From assembly GCF_002879885.1 (NCBI RefSeq), contig NZ_PNYA01000009.1:165033-229032 (forward strand): a stretch of DNA of 64,000 bases, in the 5' to 3' direction. The translations under genes were made by a program, and so were the position numbers. The stretch is from Trinickia dabaoshanensis. GTDB taxonomy: Bacteria; Pseudomonadota; Gammaproteobacteria; Burkholderiales; Burkholderiaceae. Below, in pieces: positions 1 through 9,848 of the stretch (position 1 is the first letter of the stretch; each line of letters starts with the position of its first letter). The notes beneath the pieces are model-generated. The model had not been told where the DNA came from and ran no database searches. It saw only the letters and a list, made by a program, of their open reading frames with translations.

Positions 1-188
1 AACAAAAAATCGAGACACCGAAAGACGCCGCGCTCGAGGCTCGCGCATTGCGAGGTTCGTGCTGCGACGCCGTATCGAAGGGTAGGAGCACCCGAGGATC
101 GGTTTCCTTAAGGAGTTCGGCCCCGCATCGGCGCGACGGCGTCTTGACGGCCACTGGGCCGCGGGCGCCGGCGCTTGCCTAGCACCGC

Positions 189-218
189 TTGCGGGCAATA
201 CGAAAGTGCGGGCAATAT
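189..218 (+). promoter_or_regulatory. candidate dksA promoter overlapping an 11-bp direct repeat
   Basis: A possible -35 (TTGCGG, 189-194) and -10 (CAATAT, 213-218) lie 18 bp apart, 36 bp upstream of dksA. The same 11 bases (TGCGGGCAATA) occur at 190-200 and 207-217, so the elements are embedded in a tandem repeat of 17-bp period. The boxes match the consensus only in part. The rest of bases 1-253 holds no gene I can support. Confidence 0.3.
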
Positions 219-253
219 GTATGGGTTTTGCCTCACATTGAAGAAGCACGCAG

Positions 254-673
254 ATGACGACGAAACGACTCTTGACCGAAGCCGAAATCCTGAAGATGAG
301 CGACAAGGATTACATGAACGAGGATCAGCTCGCCTTCTTCAAGAACAGGCTCGAACAGCTTCAGGCGGAGATTCTCCGCAACGCCGGGCAGACGACCGAA
401 AACCTGCGCGAAACGGTGATCGTGCCCGATCCGGCCGATCGCGCGACGATCGAGGAAGAGCATGCGCTCGAGCTGCGCACGCGCGATCGAGAACGCAAGC
501 TGCTGAAGAAAGTGCAGCAGTCGCTTGCGCGCATCGAAGCGGGCGACTACGGCTGGTGCGAGGAAACGGGTGAGCCGATCGGCGTCCCCCGTCTGCTCGC
601 GCGGCCCACGGCCACGCTCTCGCTCGAGGCGCAAGAGCGCCGCGAGTTGCGGCAAAAGCTGTTCGGCGACTGA
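254..673 (+). CDS. dksA: RNA polymerase-binding transcription factor DksA, cysteine-poor form
   Basis: DksA binds the secondary channel of RNA polymerase and, with ppGpp, resets transcription of rRNA and biosynthetic genes. The 139-residue protein has the N-terminal region, a long coiled coil (about 30-95) with the tip motif DPADRA (D59, D62, A64), and the C-terminal globular region. The four zinc-ligand positions read C102, T105, S123 and A126, with spacing identical to C114/C117/C135/C138 of E. coli DksA. Only one cysteine remains, so a classical Zn-Cys4 finger cannot form. Cys-poor DksA proteins are known (for example P. aeruginosa DksA2). The start follows a GAAGAAG-type ribosome site, and a strong terminator follows the gene, so it appears monocistronic. 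The identification is secure; the zinc-independence is inferred. Confidence 0.95.
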   Translation: MTTKRLLTEAEILKMSDKDYMNEDQLAFFKNRLEQLQAEILRNAGQTTENLRETVIVPDPADRATIEEEHALELRTRDRERKLLKKVQQSLARIEAGDYGWCEETGEPIGVPRLLARPTATLSLEAQERRELRQKLFGD

Positions 674-728
674 TGCACCGGCAGCGCGGCACGCACGTGC
701 CGCGCGATTGCACGCTGCTTCCAACGAG

Positions 729-759
729 GCGCGCGGTATCCCGCGCGCTTTTTTCTTTT
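729..759 (+). terminator. intrinsic terminator of dksA
   Basis: A perfect 8-bp GC stem (GCGCGCGG 729-736 with CCGCGCGC 741-748) and a 4-nt loop are followed directly by six T and a further T-rich run. It lies 56 bp after the dksA stop and separates dksA from hslVU. Confidence 0.85.
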
Positions 760-881
760 GGGCATCGCATCGGCGACGACCTGCGGCAAGCCGCTACGGC
801 CCTCGACCCGGAAAAGCTTACCGATGCGTGGCGGGTGCGCCAGCCATCGGCCGCGGCACGCGTCGATCGACGCCCCTCCCC

Positions 882-908
882 TTGATAAATCCGCGCACGC
901 CCTAAAAT
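882..908 (+). promoter_or_regulatory. candidate promoter of hslVU
   Basis: TTGATA (882-887) and TAAAAT (903-908) are spaced 15 bp, about 110 bp upstream of hslV. The preceding C gives CTTGATA, close to the heat-shock sigma-32 -35 consensus CTTGAAA, but no clear CCCCAT-type -10 follows. I cannot decide between a short-spaced housekeeping promoter and a sigma-32 promoter. Confidence 0.4.
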
Positions 909-1020
909 GGGCTGAATGCGCGCGCGGTATCGCTTTGGGTTGCTGTCCGCCGCCACCCGTTTTCAAGCTCGCGCGGCCGCGTGCCGCGCAAGCCCCTTCC
1001 GTATTCTCGAGGAACGCACC

Positions 1021-1557
1021 ATGGAGCAATTTCACGGCACGACGATCGTCTCCGTGCGCAACGGCGACAAAGTTGCGCTCGGCGGCGACGGCCAAGTGAC
1101 GCTCGGCAACATCGTCATGAAAGGCGGCGCAAAGAAAGTACGGCGCATCTACAACGGCAAGGTCCTCGTGGGTTTCGCGGGGGGCACCGCCGATGCGTTT
1201 TCGCTGCTCGATCGCTTCGAGGCGAAACTCGAAAAGCACCAAGGCAACTTGACGCGCGCGGCCGTAGAGCTCGCCAAGGATTGGCGCACCGATCGCATGC
1301 TGCGCCGGCTCGAGGCGATGCTGATCACGGCCGACGCCCAAACGACGCTCGTCATCACCGGTAACGGCGACGTGCTCGACCCCGAGGGCGGCATTTGCGC
1401 GATCGGCTCTGGCGGCGCTTATGCGCAGGCCGCGGCACGGGCATTGGCCGATAACACGGCGCTGTCGCCGCGCGAGATCGTCGAAAAGTCGCTCGAAATC
1501 GCGGGCGACATGTGCATCTACACGAACCATAACCGCGTCATCGAGACGATCGAATAA
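1021..1557 (+). CDS. hslV: ATP-dependent protease proteolytic subunit HslV
   Basis: HslV is the threonine-protease ring of the HslVU (ClpYQ) degradation machine in the cytoplasm. The product is 178 residues. A six-residue leader MEQFHG precedes the mature N-terminus TTIVSVR, whose first Thr (T7) is the family nucleophile. The conserved [14 protein letters not shown] and AIGSGG segments are all present. The reading frame is open further upstream, but GAGGA at 1009-1013 places the start at ATG 1021, which also gives the usual family length. hslU follows after 22 bp with its own ribosome site, so the pair is an operon and the products form one complex. Confidence 0.97.
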   Translation: MEQFHGTTIVSVRNGDKVALGGDGQVTLGNIVMKGGAKKVRRIYNGKVLVGFAGGTADAFSLLDRFEAKLEKHQGNLTRAAVELAKDWRTDRMLRRLEAMLITADAQTTLVITGNGDVLDPEGGICAIGSGGAYAQAAARALADNTALSPREIVEKSLEIAGDMCIYTNHNRVIETIE

Positions 1558-1579
1558 GCGCCAAGCGAGTGAGGAAGCG

Positions 1580-2923
1580 ATGAGCACCATGACCCCCGCC
1601 GAGATCGTCTCGGAACTCGACAAACACATCATCGGCCAGAACAAGGCCAAGAAAGCCGTGGCCGTCGCGCTGCGCAACCGGTGGCGCCGGCAGCAAGTGG
1701 GCGAGCCGCTGCGTCAGGAAATCACGCCGAAAAACATTCTGATGATCGGACCGACGGGCGTCGGTAAGACGGAGATCGCGCGGCGTCTGGCCAAGCTCGC
1801 CGATGCGCCGTTCATCAAGATCGAGGCGACGAAATTCACCGAAGTAGGCTACGTCGGCCGCGACGTCGACAGCATCGTGCGCGACCTGATCGAGATCGCG
1901 CTCAAGCAAACGCGCGAAACGGAGATGCGCAAGGTCCGCACGAAAGCGCAGGACCAAGCCGAGGACCGCATCCTCGACATCTTGTTGCCGAGCGCTCGCC
2001 CCGTGGGCTTCGGCGCGCAAACGGCGAGCGACGACGGCGAGAGCGGCAACGCGACGCGCCAGACGTTCCGCAAGCGCCTGCGCGAGGGCCAACTCGACGA
2101 TAAGGAGATCGAGCTCGACGTCGAAGTGCCGCAAGCGAGCATGGACATCATGGGCCCGCCCGGGATGGAGGACATGACCGAGCAGATCCGCTCGATGTTC
2201 GCGAATCTCGGCGGCGGCAAGAAGACGCGCCGCAAGGTGAAGGTCAAGGAAGCGCTGAAGCTTTTGACCGACGAAGAAGCGTCGAAGATGCTCAACGACG
2301 AGGAAGTGAAGACGAAGGCCGTCCAAAACGTCGAGCAAAACGGCATCGTCTTTCTCGACGAAATCGACAAGATCGCTTCGCGCAGCGAAGCGGGCGGCGC
2401 CGAAGTATCGCGCCAAGGCGTGCAGCGCGACTTGCTGCCGCTCGTCGAAGGCACGACGATCAACACGCGCTACGGGATGGTGAAGACCGATCACATTCTG
2501 TTCATCGCGAGCGGCGCATTTCATCTGTCCAAGCCGAGCGATCTGATCCCTGAGTTGCAAGGGCGCTTTCCGATCCGCGTCGAACTCGATTCGCTGTCGG
2601 TGGAGGATTTCGAATCGATCCTGATCGCCACCGACGCGAGCCTCGTCAAGCAATATCAAGCGCTGCTCGCGACGGAAGACGTCGAACTCGAATTCGAGCA
2701 AGACGGTATCAAGCGCATGGCCGAAATCGCCTTCTCGGTCAACGAGCGGACCGAAAACATCGGTGCCCGCCGGCTCTATACCGTGATCGAAAAGCTGCTC
2801 GAGGAAGTGTCGTTCTCGGCCGGCAATCACTCCGGCCAGAAGGTCAAGATCGATGCGGCCTACGTCGATCGCGCACTCGGTGAGGTCGCGCAAAGCGAGG
2901 ATCTCTCGCGCTACGTGCTGTAG
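1580..2923 (+). CDS. hslU: ATP-dependent protease ATPase subunit HslU
   Basis: HslU is the AAA+ unfoldase that feeds substrates into HslV. The 447-residue product has Walker A GPTGVGKT (57-64), the I-domain insertion (about 110-240), Walker B with FLDEIDK, a sensor/arginine-finger region ([11 protein letters not shown]) and the C-terminal tail ending SRYVL that docks into HslV. An upstream extension of the same frame overlaps hslV and is a shadow; GAGGAAG just before ATG 1580 sets the start. It is the second gene of the hslVU operon. A strong hairpin follows the stop. Confidence 0.97.
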   Translation: MSTMTPAEIVSELDKHIIGQNKAKKAVAVALRNRWRRQQVGEPLRQEITPKNILMIGPTGVGKTEIARRLAKLADAPFIKIEATKFTEVGYVGRDVDSIVRDLIEIALKQTRETEMRKVRTKAQDQAEDRILDILLPSARPVGFGAQTASDDGESGNATRQTFRKRLREGQLDDKEIELDVEVPQASMDIMGPPGMEDMTEQIRSMFANLGGGKKTRRKVKVKEALKLLTDEEASKMLNDEEVKTKAVQNVEQNGIVFLDEIDKIASRSEAGGAEVSRQGVQRDLLPLVEGTTINTRYGMVKTDHILFIASGAFHLSKPSDLIPELQGRFPIRVELDSLSVEDFESILIATDASLVKQYQALLATEDVELEFEQDGIKRMAEIAFSVNERTENIGARRLYTVIEKLLEEVSFSAGNHSGQKVKIDAAYVDRALGEVAQSEDLSRYVL

Positions 2924-2944
2924 ATACGTGCTGTAGGCGTGAAA

Positions 2945-2989
2945 CCGGCGGGGATGGACGCATCGAACGCGATGCGCCGTCACCGCCGG
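2945..2989 (+). terminator. long hairpin after hslU, probable transcript end
   Basis: An outer 7-bp stem (CCGGCGG 2945-2951 with CCGCCGG 2983-2989) and an inner 6-bp stem (GCATCG 2960-2965 with CGATGC 2970-2975) form one long hairpin 22 bp after the hslU stop. No U-tract follows, so it may protect the 3' end or act in Rho-dependent termination rather than as a textbook intrinsic terminator. Confidence 0.45.
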
Positions 2990-3114
2990 AATCGTAATTC
3001 AGTCGGAAATAGCCCGGCGCGCGCCGCTCCGATTTGTACGACGCCGAAGATCGAGTCTCCCACCGCCAAGGCGGGCTTATTGGACAACCGTCCGATCTGA
3101 AAAGGAGGCAACTC

Positions 3115-4917
3115 GTGCAGACATCGTCGAATCACGCAGTAAAGCGCCATCTCGTAACAGCCATCGCCACAGCGGCGGCGCTCTCGTGCGGCACCGCCGC
3201 ATCCGCTACCCAGGCCACCCCCGCCACCCCGGGCGCGTCCACGCCCGCACGCGCACCGCTCGCGCCTCAGGTCAAGCTGGCCGACGGCATCGTCGAGGGC
3301 TTGCAGATGCGCGGCCCGCATAAGGACGTGCGCGTCTTTCGCGGCATCCCCTACGCCGCCGCGCCCACCGGTGAATTCCGCTTTCGCGAACCGCAGCCGG
3401 TCGCCCGCTGGGCCGGCGTACGGCAAGCGCGGCAGTTCGGGCCGCGCTGCATGCAGCCTGTCCCCGCGAGCAAGAGCGACACGCGCGCGAAGGAAATGAG
3501 TGAGGACTGCCTATATTTGAACGTCTGGGCGCCCTCGCGCGCGGCTGACGCGAAGCTGCCCGTGCTCGTGTATTTCCACGGCGGCGGCTTTACGGCGGGG
3601 GACGCCTCGTCGCCGCGTTACGACGGGGCCAACCTCGCCTCGCGCGGCATCGTCATGGTGACGGTGAATTACCGGCTCGGCGTGTTCGGTTTTCTCGCTC
3701 CGCCCGAAGCGGCCCAAGAATCATCGCATGGCACGGCCGGCAACTACGGGCTGCTCGATCAGGTTTCGGCGCTGCGCTGGGTGCGCGACAACATCGCGCA
3801 GTTCGGCGGCGATCCGTCGAACGTCACGATCGCCGGCGAGTCGGCGGGCTCGATTGCCGTGAGCACGCATATGGCCTCGCCGCTTTCGCGCGGACTCTTT
3901 GCGCGCGCCATCGGCGAAAGCGGCGGCGCATTCGCACCCAACGAGGTTTGGAGACGCGACGAGGCGCAAGAAGCGGCGGCGAAATTCGCGACGCGCGTCG
4001 GCGCGAGCTCGTTGCAACAACTGCGCTCCCTGCCGGCGCAGGCGCTGCTCGCCGCGGCGACGCAACCGAATATCGCACCGGAGTCCATCGCGTTTTGGCC
4101 CAGCGTCGACGGCCACTTTCTGACCGAACTGCCGGAGCAGGTCTTCACGAACGGCGCACAAGCGCAGGTACCGCTGATGGTGGGCTCGAACTCGCAGGAG
4201 CGGCCTTACACGGCGCTGCTCGGAGAGACGGCGCCGACGCCGGAGAACTGGCGGGAAATCATCAAGGCGAAATTCCCGGCCCAGGCCGAAGAGGTGCTCG
4301 CGCATTATCCGGGCAACGATGAAAACGAAGTCAAACACGCCGCCACGGCGCTGGCGAGCGATATGTTCATCGGCCACGGCACTTGGAGATGGATGGAGCG
4401 GCACCGTGAGACAGGTCGTTCGCCGGTGTTCTATTACCGCTATACGCAGCCGTTGCCGCCCGAGGTCGACACTTCGTCCGCTTCCGCCAAAGCGCGAGCC
4501 GCGGAGCCGCGCCTGGGCGCGCGGCATAGCGCGCAAGTCGCTTATGCGCTCGGCAACCTGAACCAAGTTCGGCGCTACGCATGGACTGCCGCCGATTACG
4601 ATGTATCGCGGATGTTCTCGAGTTACGTCGAACAATTCGTGAAGACGGGTGATCCGAGCGGGCAGGCAGCGGCCGGGCAAGGCGCCACGACGGAAAGCAC
4701 GACGGCGCGCAGCGACGGCTGGCTACCGCGATGGCCGGCGGTCGTCGCCGAGAACCGCGGCATCCTCATGCAAACGATCGGCGAGAAGACGAGTTCGGTG
4801 TGGGATCGCAGTGCGCCGCGGCATGGGCTGGTTCAGCGCCTCACGGCCGGCGGCCAACCGGTCGCGGCACCGGAAGAAGTCGCGGTCGATACGCCGCAAC
4901 CTCCGTCCGCTCGATAG
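3115..4917 (+). CDS. secreted type-B carboxylesterase
   Basis: The product is a serine hydrolase of the carboxylesterase/cholinesterase family that cleaves carboxylic esters; its substrate is unknown. A strong ribosome site AAGGAGG (3102-3108) sits 6 bp before GTG 3115, so I take that start (600 residues) rather than an upstream ATG at 3034. Residues 1-32 form a signal peptide with a basic start and an Ala-rich core, implying export. Family marks are FRGIPYA, EDCLYLNVW, an HGGGF oxyanion-hole segment, GESAG with nucleophile S243, and a likely catalytic H471 in the segment ARHSAQ. The C-terminal 30 residues are rich in Pro and Ala. A paralogue of the same architecture lies at 15030-16697. It appears to be a single transcription unit ending at a hairpin shared with the convergent regA. 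Confidence 0.88.
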   Translation: MQTSSNHAVKRHLVTAIATAAALSCGTAASATQATPATPGASTPARAPLAPQVKLADGIVEGLQMRGPHKDVRVFRGIPYAAAPTGEFRFREPQPVARWAGVRQARQFGPRCMQPVPASKSDTRAKEMSEDCLYLNVWAPSRAADAKLPVLVYFHGGGFTAGDASSPRYDGANLASRGIVMVTVNYRLGVFGFLAPPEAAQESSHGTAGNYGLLDQVSALRWVRDNIAQFGGDPSNVTIAGESAGSIAVSTHMASPLSRGLFARAIGESGGAFAPNEVWRRDEAQEAAAKFATRVGASSLQQLRSLPAQALLAAATQPNIAPESIAFWPSVDGHFLTELPEQVFTNGAQAQVPLMVGSNSQERPYTALLGETAPTPENWREIIKAKFPAQAEEVLAHYPGNDENEVKHAATALASDMFIGHGTWRWMERHRETGRSPVFYYRYTQPLPPEVDTSSASAKARAAEPRLGARHSAQVAYALGNLNQVRRYAWTAADYDVSRMFSSYVEQFVKTGDPSGQAAAGQGATTESTTARSDGWLPRWPAVVAENRGILMQTIGEKTSSVWDRSAPRHGLVQRLTAGGQPVAAPEEVAVDTPQPPSAR

Positions 4918-4934
4918 GCGAGCTTAGGCGATAG

Positions 4935-4963
4935 GCTTCCGGCCGCTCGGAGCGGCCGGAAGC
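4935..4963. terminator. 12-bp perfect hairpin between convergent genes
   Basis: GCTTCCGGCCGC (4935-4946) pairs perfectly with GCGGCCGGAAGC (4952-4963) around a 5-nt loop. It lies between the convergent carboxylesterase gene and regA and could end transcripts from both sides. Neither flank has a clear T-run, so efficiency as an intrinsic terminator is uncertain. Confidence 0.45.
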
Positions 4964-5003
4964 GAGCCCAGGCTTCGCCAGCAGACGTATGTCGTGAAAC
5001 ACC

Positions 5004-5546
5004 TCACTGCTTCACCGGCCGTTTCGCCAACTTTCTCTGCAACGTGCGCCGATGCATATTCAACGCACGCGCGGTCGCCGAGATGTTCCCGCCGTTCTCC
5101 GCCAGTGCACGCTGAATATGCTCCCACTCGAGGCGCGCGACCGATAGCAGCGTCGGATGCTCGATCGCCGCTTCGGCTTGCGCGGCGCTCGCCTCGGTTT
5201 GCAGCGCAGCCAAAATCGATTCGACGTTCGCGGGTTTGGCCAGATAGTTGTCCGCGCCGTCCTTCACCGCCTGCACCGCGGTGGCGATGCTCGCATAGCC
5301 GGTCAGCACCAGCATCCGCGCGTCGGGCTGCAATTCGCGCAGCGGCGCGACGAGGCTCAGCCCCGAATCGCTACCCAGGTGCAAATCGATGGTGACGAAG
5401 TCGAACCGGTGCTGGTTGGCCAGCGCGATCGCCTCCTCGGCGTTGTGCGCCTGATGCGTCGTGAAGCCGCGGCGCGTGAGCCCGCGCGCCAAGATGCCCG
5501 AGAAAACCTCGTCGTCGTCGATGACGAGAAATTGATTGCCGCTCAT
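5004..5546 (-). CDS. regA: RegA/PrrA/ActR-family redox response regulator
   Basis: This is a two-component response regulator of 180 residues: a receiver domain (about 6-118; acidic pocket D10-D12, phospho-acceptor D54, conserved K in YLAKP) joined by a short Ala/Glu linker to a Fis-type helix-turn-helix (about 135-176). No AAA+ domain is present, which is the RegA/PrrA/RoxR layout. In that family the regulator switches respiratory and redox genes. The sensor gene lies directly upstream and its stop overlaps this start (ATGA at 5543-5546), so the two are translationally coupled. The long upstream extension of this frame is a shadow of the kinase gene. The family is clear; the regulon in this organism is unknown. 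Confidence 0.87.
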   Translation of the reverse strand: MSGNQFLVIDDDEVFSGILARGLTRRGFTTHQAHNAEEAIALANQHRFDFVTIDLHLGSDSGLSLVAPLRELQPDARMLVLTGYASIATAVQAVKDGADNYLAKPANVESILAALQTEASAAQAEAAIEHPTLLSVARLEWEHIQRALAENGGNISATARALNMHRRTLQRKLAKRPVKQ

Positions 5547-6838
5547 AGTTCGTTCTCCTTGGAATGCAATGGTGTGGGCGCGGCACGCCGCGATTGTCCT
5601 TCGTCCTTCGCGGCCGGTACCCGCAGCACGGCGCGCGTGCCGCGCGATTCGCCATCGAGCAGCTCGATCGATCCGCTCAGCCGCGAAGCGGCGGCGAAAG
5701 CGAGATACAGGCCGACGCCGTGTCCGCCCTGCGTACTGTCGACCGGGGCGCTGCCGAGCTTCGTGCGCAACGCCGGCGAGATGCCGGGCCCCGAATCGCA
5801 TACTTCGAATTCGATGAAACCGTCCGCAGCGGCGGCCGCCAGCGTCACGTGATCGCAACTCACGCGTGCGGCGTTGTCGAGCAAGATCGTCAGAATCTGG
5901 CCGACGGCGGCCGTTTCGTCGAGCCATACGTCGTCGGCAACCGCGCCGAGACGCACGAACTTCACATGCGGATGGCGCAGCCGCCATTGCTCGCAAAAAC
6001 TCGCGAGCCAGCTATCGAGCCGCTCGCGCGCGGGCGATACCGATGCACGCGAGCGCAGCCGCGCGAGCGCCGACGTGCAAAGCGTCATCTGCTGCTCGAG
6101 CAGCGCGAAATCTTCCGCATACGGCGCGAGGCCCTCGTCGTGCTTGGCGGCATCGCGCAACTCTTCCGTCACCATCGCGATCGTCGAGAGCGGGGTTCCC
6201 ATCTCGTGAGCGACGGTGGCCGCCTGCACCCCGAGCGCGACCGCCCGCTCGTCGCGCAACAGCCGTTGCTGCGCATCGCCGAGCGCCGCGTCGCGCTGGC
6301 GCAGCGCGGCGGACATGCGCGCAACGAACCACGCGATCAGGCCGACGCTCACCATGAAGTTCACCCACATCCCGGTGCGGTAGTAATCGAACACGTTCGC
6401 GGGGTTGTCCATGTTCAGCGGGACCGAATCGAAGCCGAGCGCGACGTAGCAGCACATTGCGAAGATCGCGAGCCAGATCATGTGCCGCCACGGCAGCACC
6501 GCCGCCGCGATCGCGAGCGAGGGCAGATAAAGCGAAACGAACGGATTCGTCGTGCCGCCCGACAAGAACAAGAGCGCCGAAAGCGCGCCCAAATCGACCC
6601 AGAGCTGGCCGAGCAGTTCGAGATCGGTTTCGGGCCGCGCGCTCGATACGCGTATCCAGGTGGCGGCGTTGAAAATCGCCTCGAGCGCGATGATGATCAG
6701 CATCGCCGGCAACGGCAAATGCACGCCGAAGAACGTTTGCACGACGGCGATCGTGACGAGTTGCCCAATAATCGCCAGGCAACGCAACCAAAACAGGTGC
6801 CCGAGATTCATCCGGCCGGTATTCGTAATACGGTGCAT
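5543..6838 (-). CDS. regB: RegB/PrrB-family redox sensor histidine kinase
   Basis: A membrane histidine kinase of 431 residues. Six hydrophobic segments fill residues 14-175. The heptapeptide GGTTNPF (94-100) matches the GGxxNPF quinone-binding signature of RegB. The H-box AHEMGTPLS has phospho-acceptor H211. C254, in the helix after the H-box, aligns by position with the redox-active Cys265 of Rhodobacter RegB. The ATPase domain follows with N-box LDNAARV, DSGPGIS and GGHGVGLYL. Together these suggest a kinase that reads the state of the quinone pool and of a thiol. It is the first gene of the regB-regA operon. The start could also be the ATG ten codons downstream. The CWC gene lies 6 bp upstream on the same strand. 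Confidence 0.87.
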   Translation of the reverse strand: MHRITNTGRMNLGHLFWLRCLAIIGQLVTIAVVQTFFGVHLPLPAMLIIIALEAIFNAATWIRVSSARPETDLELLGQLWVDLGALSALLFLSGGTTNPFVSLYLPSLAIAAAVLPWRHMIWLAIFAMCCYVALGFDSVPLNMDNPANVFDYYRTGMWVNFMVSVGLIAWFVARMSAALRQRDAALGDAQQRLLRDERAVALGVQAATVAHEMGTPLSTIAMVTEELRDAAKHDEGLAPYAEDFALLEQQMTLCTSALARLRSRASVSPARERLDSWLASFCEQWRLRHPHVKFVRLGAVADDVWLDETAAVGQILTILLDNAARVSCDHVTLAAAAADGFIEFEVCDSGPGISPALRTKLGSAPVDSTQGGHGVGLYLAFAAASRLSGSIELLDGESRGTRAVLRVPAAKDEGQSRRAAPTPLHSKENEL

Positions 6839-6844
6839 CGAAGC

Positions 6845-7111
6845 CTACTTTCTGGAGTGTGGGCGTTGGCCGATATCGCCGCCCGCGGCCGCGCCGCCGG
6901 CGGCCAGTTCATCGGCATAGCAACGGGGACACAAACACCGGAGCGCCGCGCCGCCCGCTTCACGTGCAAGCGCGCCGCCGCCGGGCAACGCGGGCAGGCG
7001 CGCGCACCAGCAATCGAACGGCCGCGTCATGCTGCCGCACTCGAGAGCCGCACCGCAGCGCGGGCAACTCGGGCTCGAATCGGGTTCCGGCGGGCTATGC
7101 GGGGCGTCCAT
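6845..7111 (-). CDS. cysteine-rich CWC-family protein
   Basis: An 88-residue protein with nine cysteines: C16-x2-C19, C25, C34-W35-C36, and C59-x-C61-x2-C64. The central CWC tripeptide and the C-terminal CLCPRCYADEL are the marks of the Cys_rich_CWC family. The paired cysteines suggest metal (probably zinc) binding. No enzymatic function is known for the family. It ends 6 bp before the regB start, so it is probably the first gene of a CWC-regB-regA transcript, an arrangement that would fit a thiol- or metal-related role. That functional link is an inference from position only. Confidence 0.75.
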   Translation of the reverse strand: MDAPHSPPEPDSSPSCPRCGAALECGSMTRPFDCWCARLPALPGGGALAREAGGAALRCLCPRCYADELAAGGAAAGGDIGQRPHSRK

Positions 7112-7271
7112 CGGCGGTCACATCAAAGCAAATATGCAAAATATGTCGTAAAAACAACACGATGAGCCGATGATGCCAGCCTTCTCGGCATGCCGCATGC
7201 ATCTTTGTCAAAGAATCAGCGCGTCATACTCGCACTGCGACCAAAAACCGCGGTTAGGCGGCGCACTCCTG

Positions 7272-7277
7272 TACAAT
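7272..7277 (+). promoter_or_regulatory. candidate -10 element upstream of argB
   Basis: TACAAT at 7272-7277, preceded directly by TG, lies 52 bp before the argB start. I find no convincing -35 at 16-18 bp. The interval 7112-7329 separates the divergent CWC gene and argB and should carry promoters for both. Confidence 0.3.
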
Positions 7278-7311
7278 TCCGCCTGTTTTCGCCTCCCCGT
7301 TTGAACCGTAG

Positions 7312-8229
<918 letters not shown>

Positions 8230-8248
8230 GCGAGCACGCGTTCGAGCC

Positions 8249-9073
8249 ATGATGGCTTCGGTCCCGAACGCGGCCATCGATCGCCCGCCGATGTCTCCTT
8301 CGCCACTCGCCCCCAGACGCCGCCGGATGCGCCCGCGCACGGGTGGCCCGGTTTGGCTGTTCGATCTCGACAACACCTTGCACCACGCCTCGCACGCCAT
8401 TTTTCCGGCGATCAACGAGGCCATGACGCGCTATATCGTCGACGCGCTCAGCGTCGAGCGCGCCGAAGCCGATCGGCTCAGACTGCGCTATGGGCGACGT
8501 TACGGCGCGACGCTGCTCGGGCTCACCCGCCATCATCCGATCGATGCGCACGATTTTTTGCGCGTCGTGCACACGTTCCCCGATTTGGCCGCCATGGTGC
8601 GCTCCGAGCGCGGCCTGGCCCGCCTCGTCGCTTGCCTACCCGGGCGCAAACTGATTCTGACGAACGCGCCTGAAACGTACGCGCGCGCAGTGCTCGCGGA
8701 ACTCGGGATCGAGCGCCTAGTCGAGCGCGTGATCGCGATCGAACACATGCGCAGGCGCGGCTCGTGGCACGCCAAGCCCGATCTGCCGATGTTGCGGCGG
8801 GTGCTGCGCGAAGCGCGCGTGCCGATGGAGGACGCGATTCTCGTCGAAGACACGCGCTCGCACTTGAAGCGCTACAAGCGGCTCGGCATCCGCACTGTCT
8901 GGATCGTCGGTCATCTGCCCGTACCGAAGCATCCGGACGGAAAAACGACACGGTTGCCGGGTACCGGGCGCCCCCACTATGTCGATCGTCGCATTCGTTC
9001 GCTAAAATCGCTCCGACCGGGTCACGAAACGGGGCGGACATGGAGCCGATTGGAGAGCAAGACGCGGACTTAA
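8249..9073 (+). CDS. pyrimidine 5'-nucleotidase (HAD superfamily)
   Basis: A haloacid-dehalogenase-type phosphatase of the SDT1/pyrimidine 5'-nucleotidase group. Motif I is FDLDNTLH with nucleophile D39 and D41; motif II is LTNAPE; the motif III lysine is in HAKPD; motif IV is LVEDTRSHLK. Family members hydrolyse UMP/CMP-type nucleotides or related phosphates. Residues 1-33 are a basic, Pro-rich extension; the second ATG (8252) or the one at 8291 could be the true start. The C-terminal 34 bp overlap the start of slmA in another frame, so the two genes are probably translated from one message. The exact substrate cannot be told from the sequence. Confidence 0.82.
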   Translation: MMASVPNAAIDRPPMSPSPLAPRRRRMRPRTGGPVWLFDLDNTLHHASHAIFPAINEAMTRYIVDALSVERAEADRLRLRYGRRYGATLLGLTRHHPIDAHDFLRVVHTFPDLAAMVRSERGLARLVACLPGRKLILTNAPETYARAVLAELGIERLVERVIAIEHMRRRGSWHAKPDLPMLRRVLREARVPMEDAILVEDTRSHLKRYKRLGIRTVWIVGHLPVPKHPDGKTTRLPGTGRPHYVDRRIRSLKSLRPGHETGRTWSRLESKTRT

Positions 9074-9741
9074 ACGGCGACAGCGAGCCGAAAGGCACGG
9101 GGCGCGCGCCGCGCATGAAGCCGGGCGAGCGGCGCGTGCATATCCTGCAAACGCTCGCGGCGATGCTCGAAGCCCCCAAGACCGAGAAAATCACGACAGC
9201 CGCGCTTGCCGCGCGACTGGGCGTATCGGAGGCGGCGCTCTACCGCCAATTCGCGAGCAAAGCCCAAATGTTCGAAGCGCTGATCGAGTTCATCGAGGCG
9301 ACCTTCTTCGGGCTCATCAATCAAATCGCCGAAAAAGAACCGAACGGGGTGCTCCAAGCACGCGCGATCGGCATGATGTTGCTGAACTTTGCGGGGAAAA
9401 ATCCCGGGATGACGCGCGTGCTGACCGGCGAAGCGCTCGTGGGTGAGCATGCCCGGCTGGCCGAGCGCGTCACGCAGATGCTCGAGCGCGTCGAAACGTC
9501 GGTCAAGCAGAGTTTGCGCATCGCGCTCATGGAGGCCAATCAGGCCGCCGCCGGGAACGAGGCCCACGCCGCAGCCCCTTCGATACCGCCCACCTACGAT
9601 CCCGCCATGCGCGCGAATTTGCTGGTCAGCTACGTCGTGGGCCGCTGGCACCGGTATGCGCGCAGCGGTTTTACGCGCGCACCGGCCGAACATGCCGAGG
9701 CGCAGCTGCATCTGATACTGCACGTCTGTACCCCGCTTTGA
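9040..9741 (+). CDS. slmA: nucleoid occlusion factor SlmA
   Basis: SlmA is a TetR-fold DNA-binding protein that binds sites on the chromosome and blocks FtsZ ring assembly over the nucleoid. The 233-residue product has the helix-turn-helix near 45-85 (segment KITTAALAARLGVSEAALYR) and the all-helical C-terminal domain characteristic of SlmA, with the conserved GKNPGMTRVLTGEAL segment. The N-terminal 30 residues are a polar extension. The start overlaps the preceding nucleotidase gene by 34 bp. No terminator is obvious after it. Confidence 0.9.
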   Translation: MEPIGEQDADLNGDSEPKGTGRAPRMKPGERRVHILQTLAAMLEAPKTEKITTAALAARLGVSEAALYRQFASKAQMFEALIEFIEATFFGLINQIAEKEPNGVLQARAIGMMLLNFAGKNPGMTRVLTGEALVGEHARLAERVTQMLERVETSVKQSLRIALMEANQAAAGNEAHAAAPSIPPTYDPAMRANLLVSYVVGRWHRYARSGFTRAPAEHAEAQLHLILHVCTPL

Positions 9742-9848
9742 CAGTCCGCTCGCGCGGGCGCTATGCTGCCGCGCATTGGGCGCGCGCGGCAGCCGATTCG
9801 CAAGCGTCCGCGGTGAACAACAAAAACGAGTGAGAACCGGGGAACGGA

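Noticed and set aside
190..217. start of a CRISPR-like repeat from two 11-bp direct repeats
   Set aside because: Only two copies exist, 17 bp apart, and they coincide with promoter-like boxes; no array is present.
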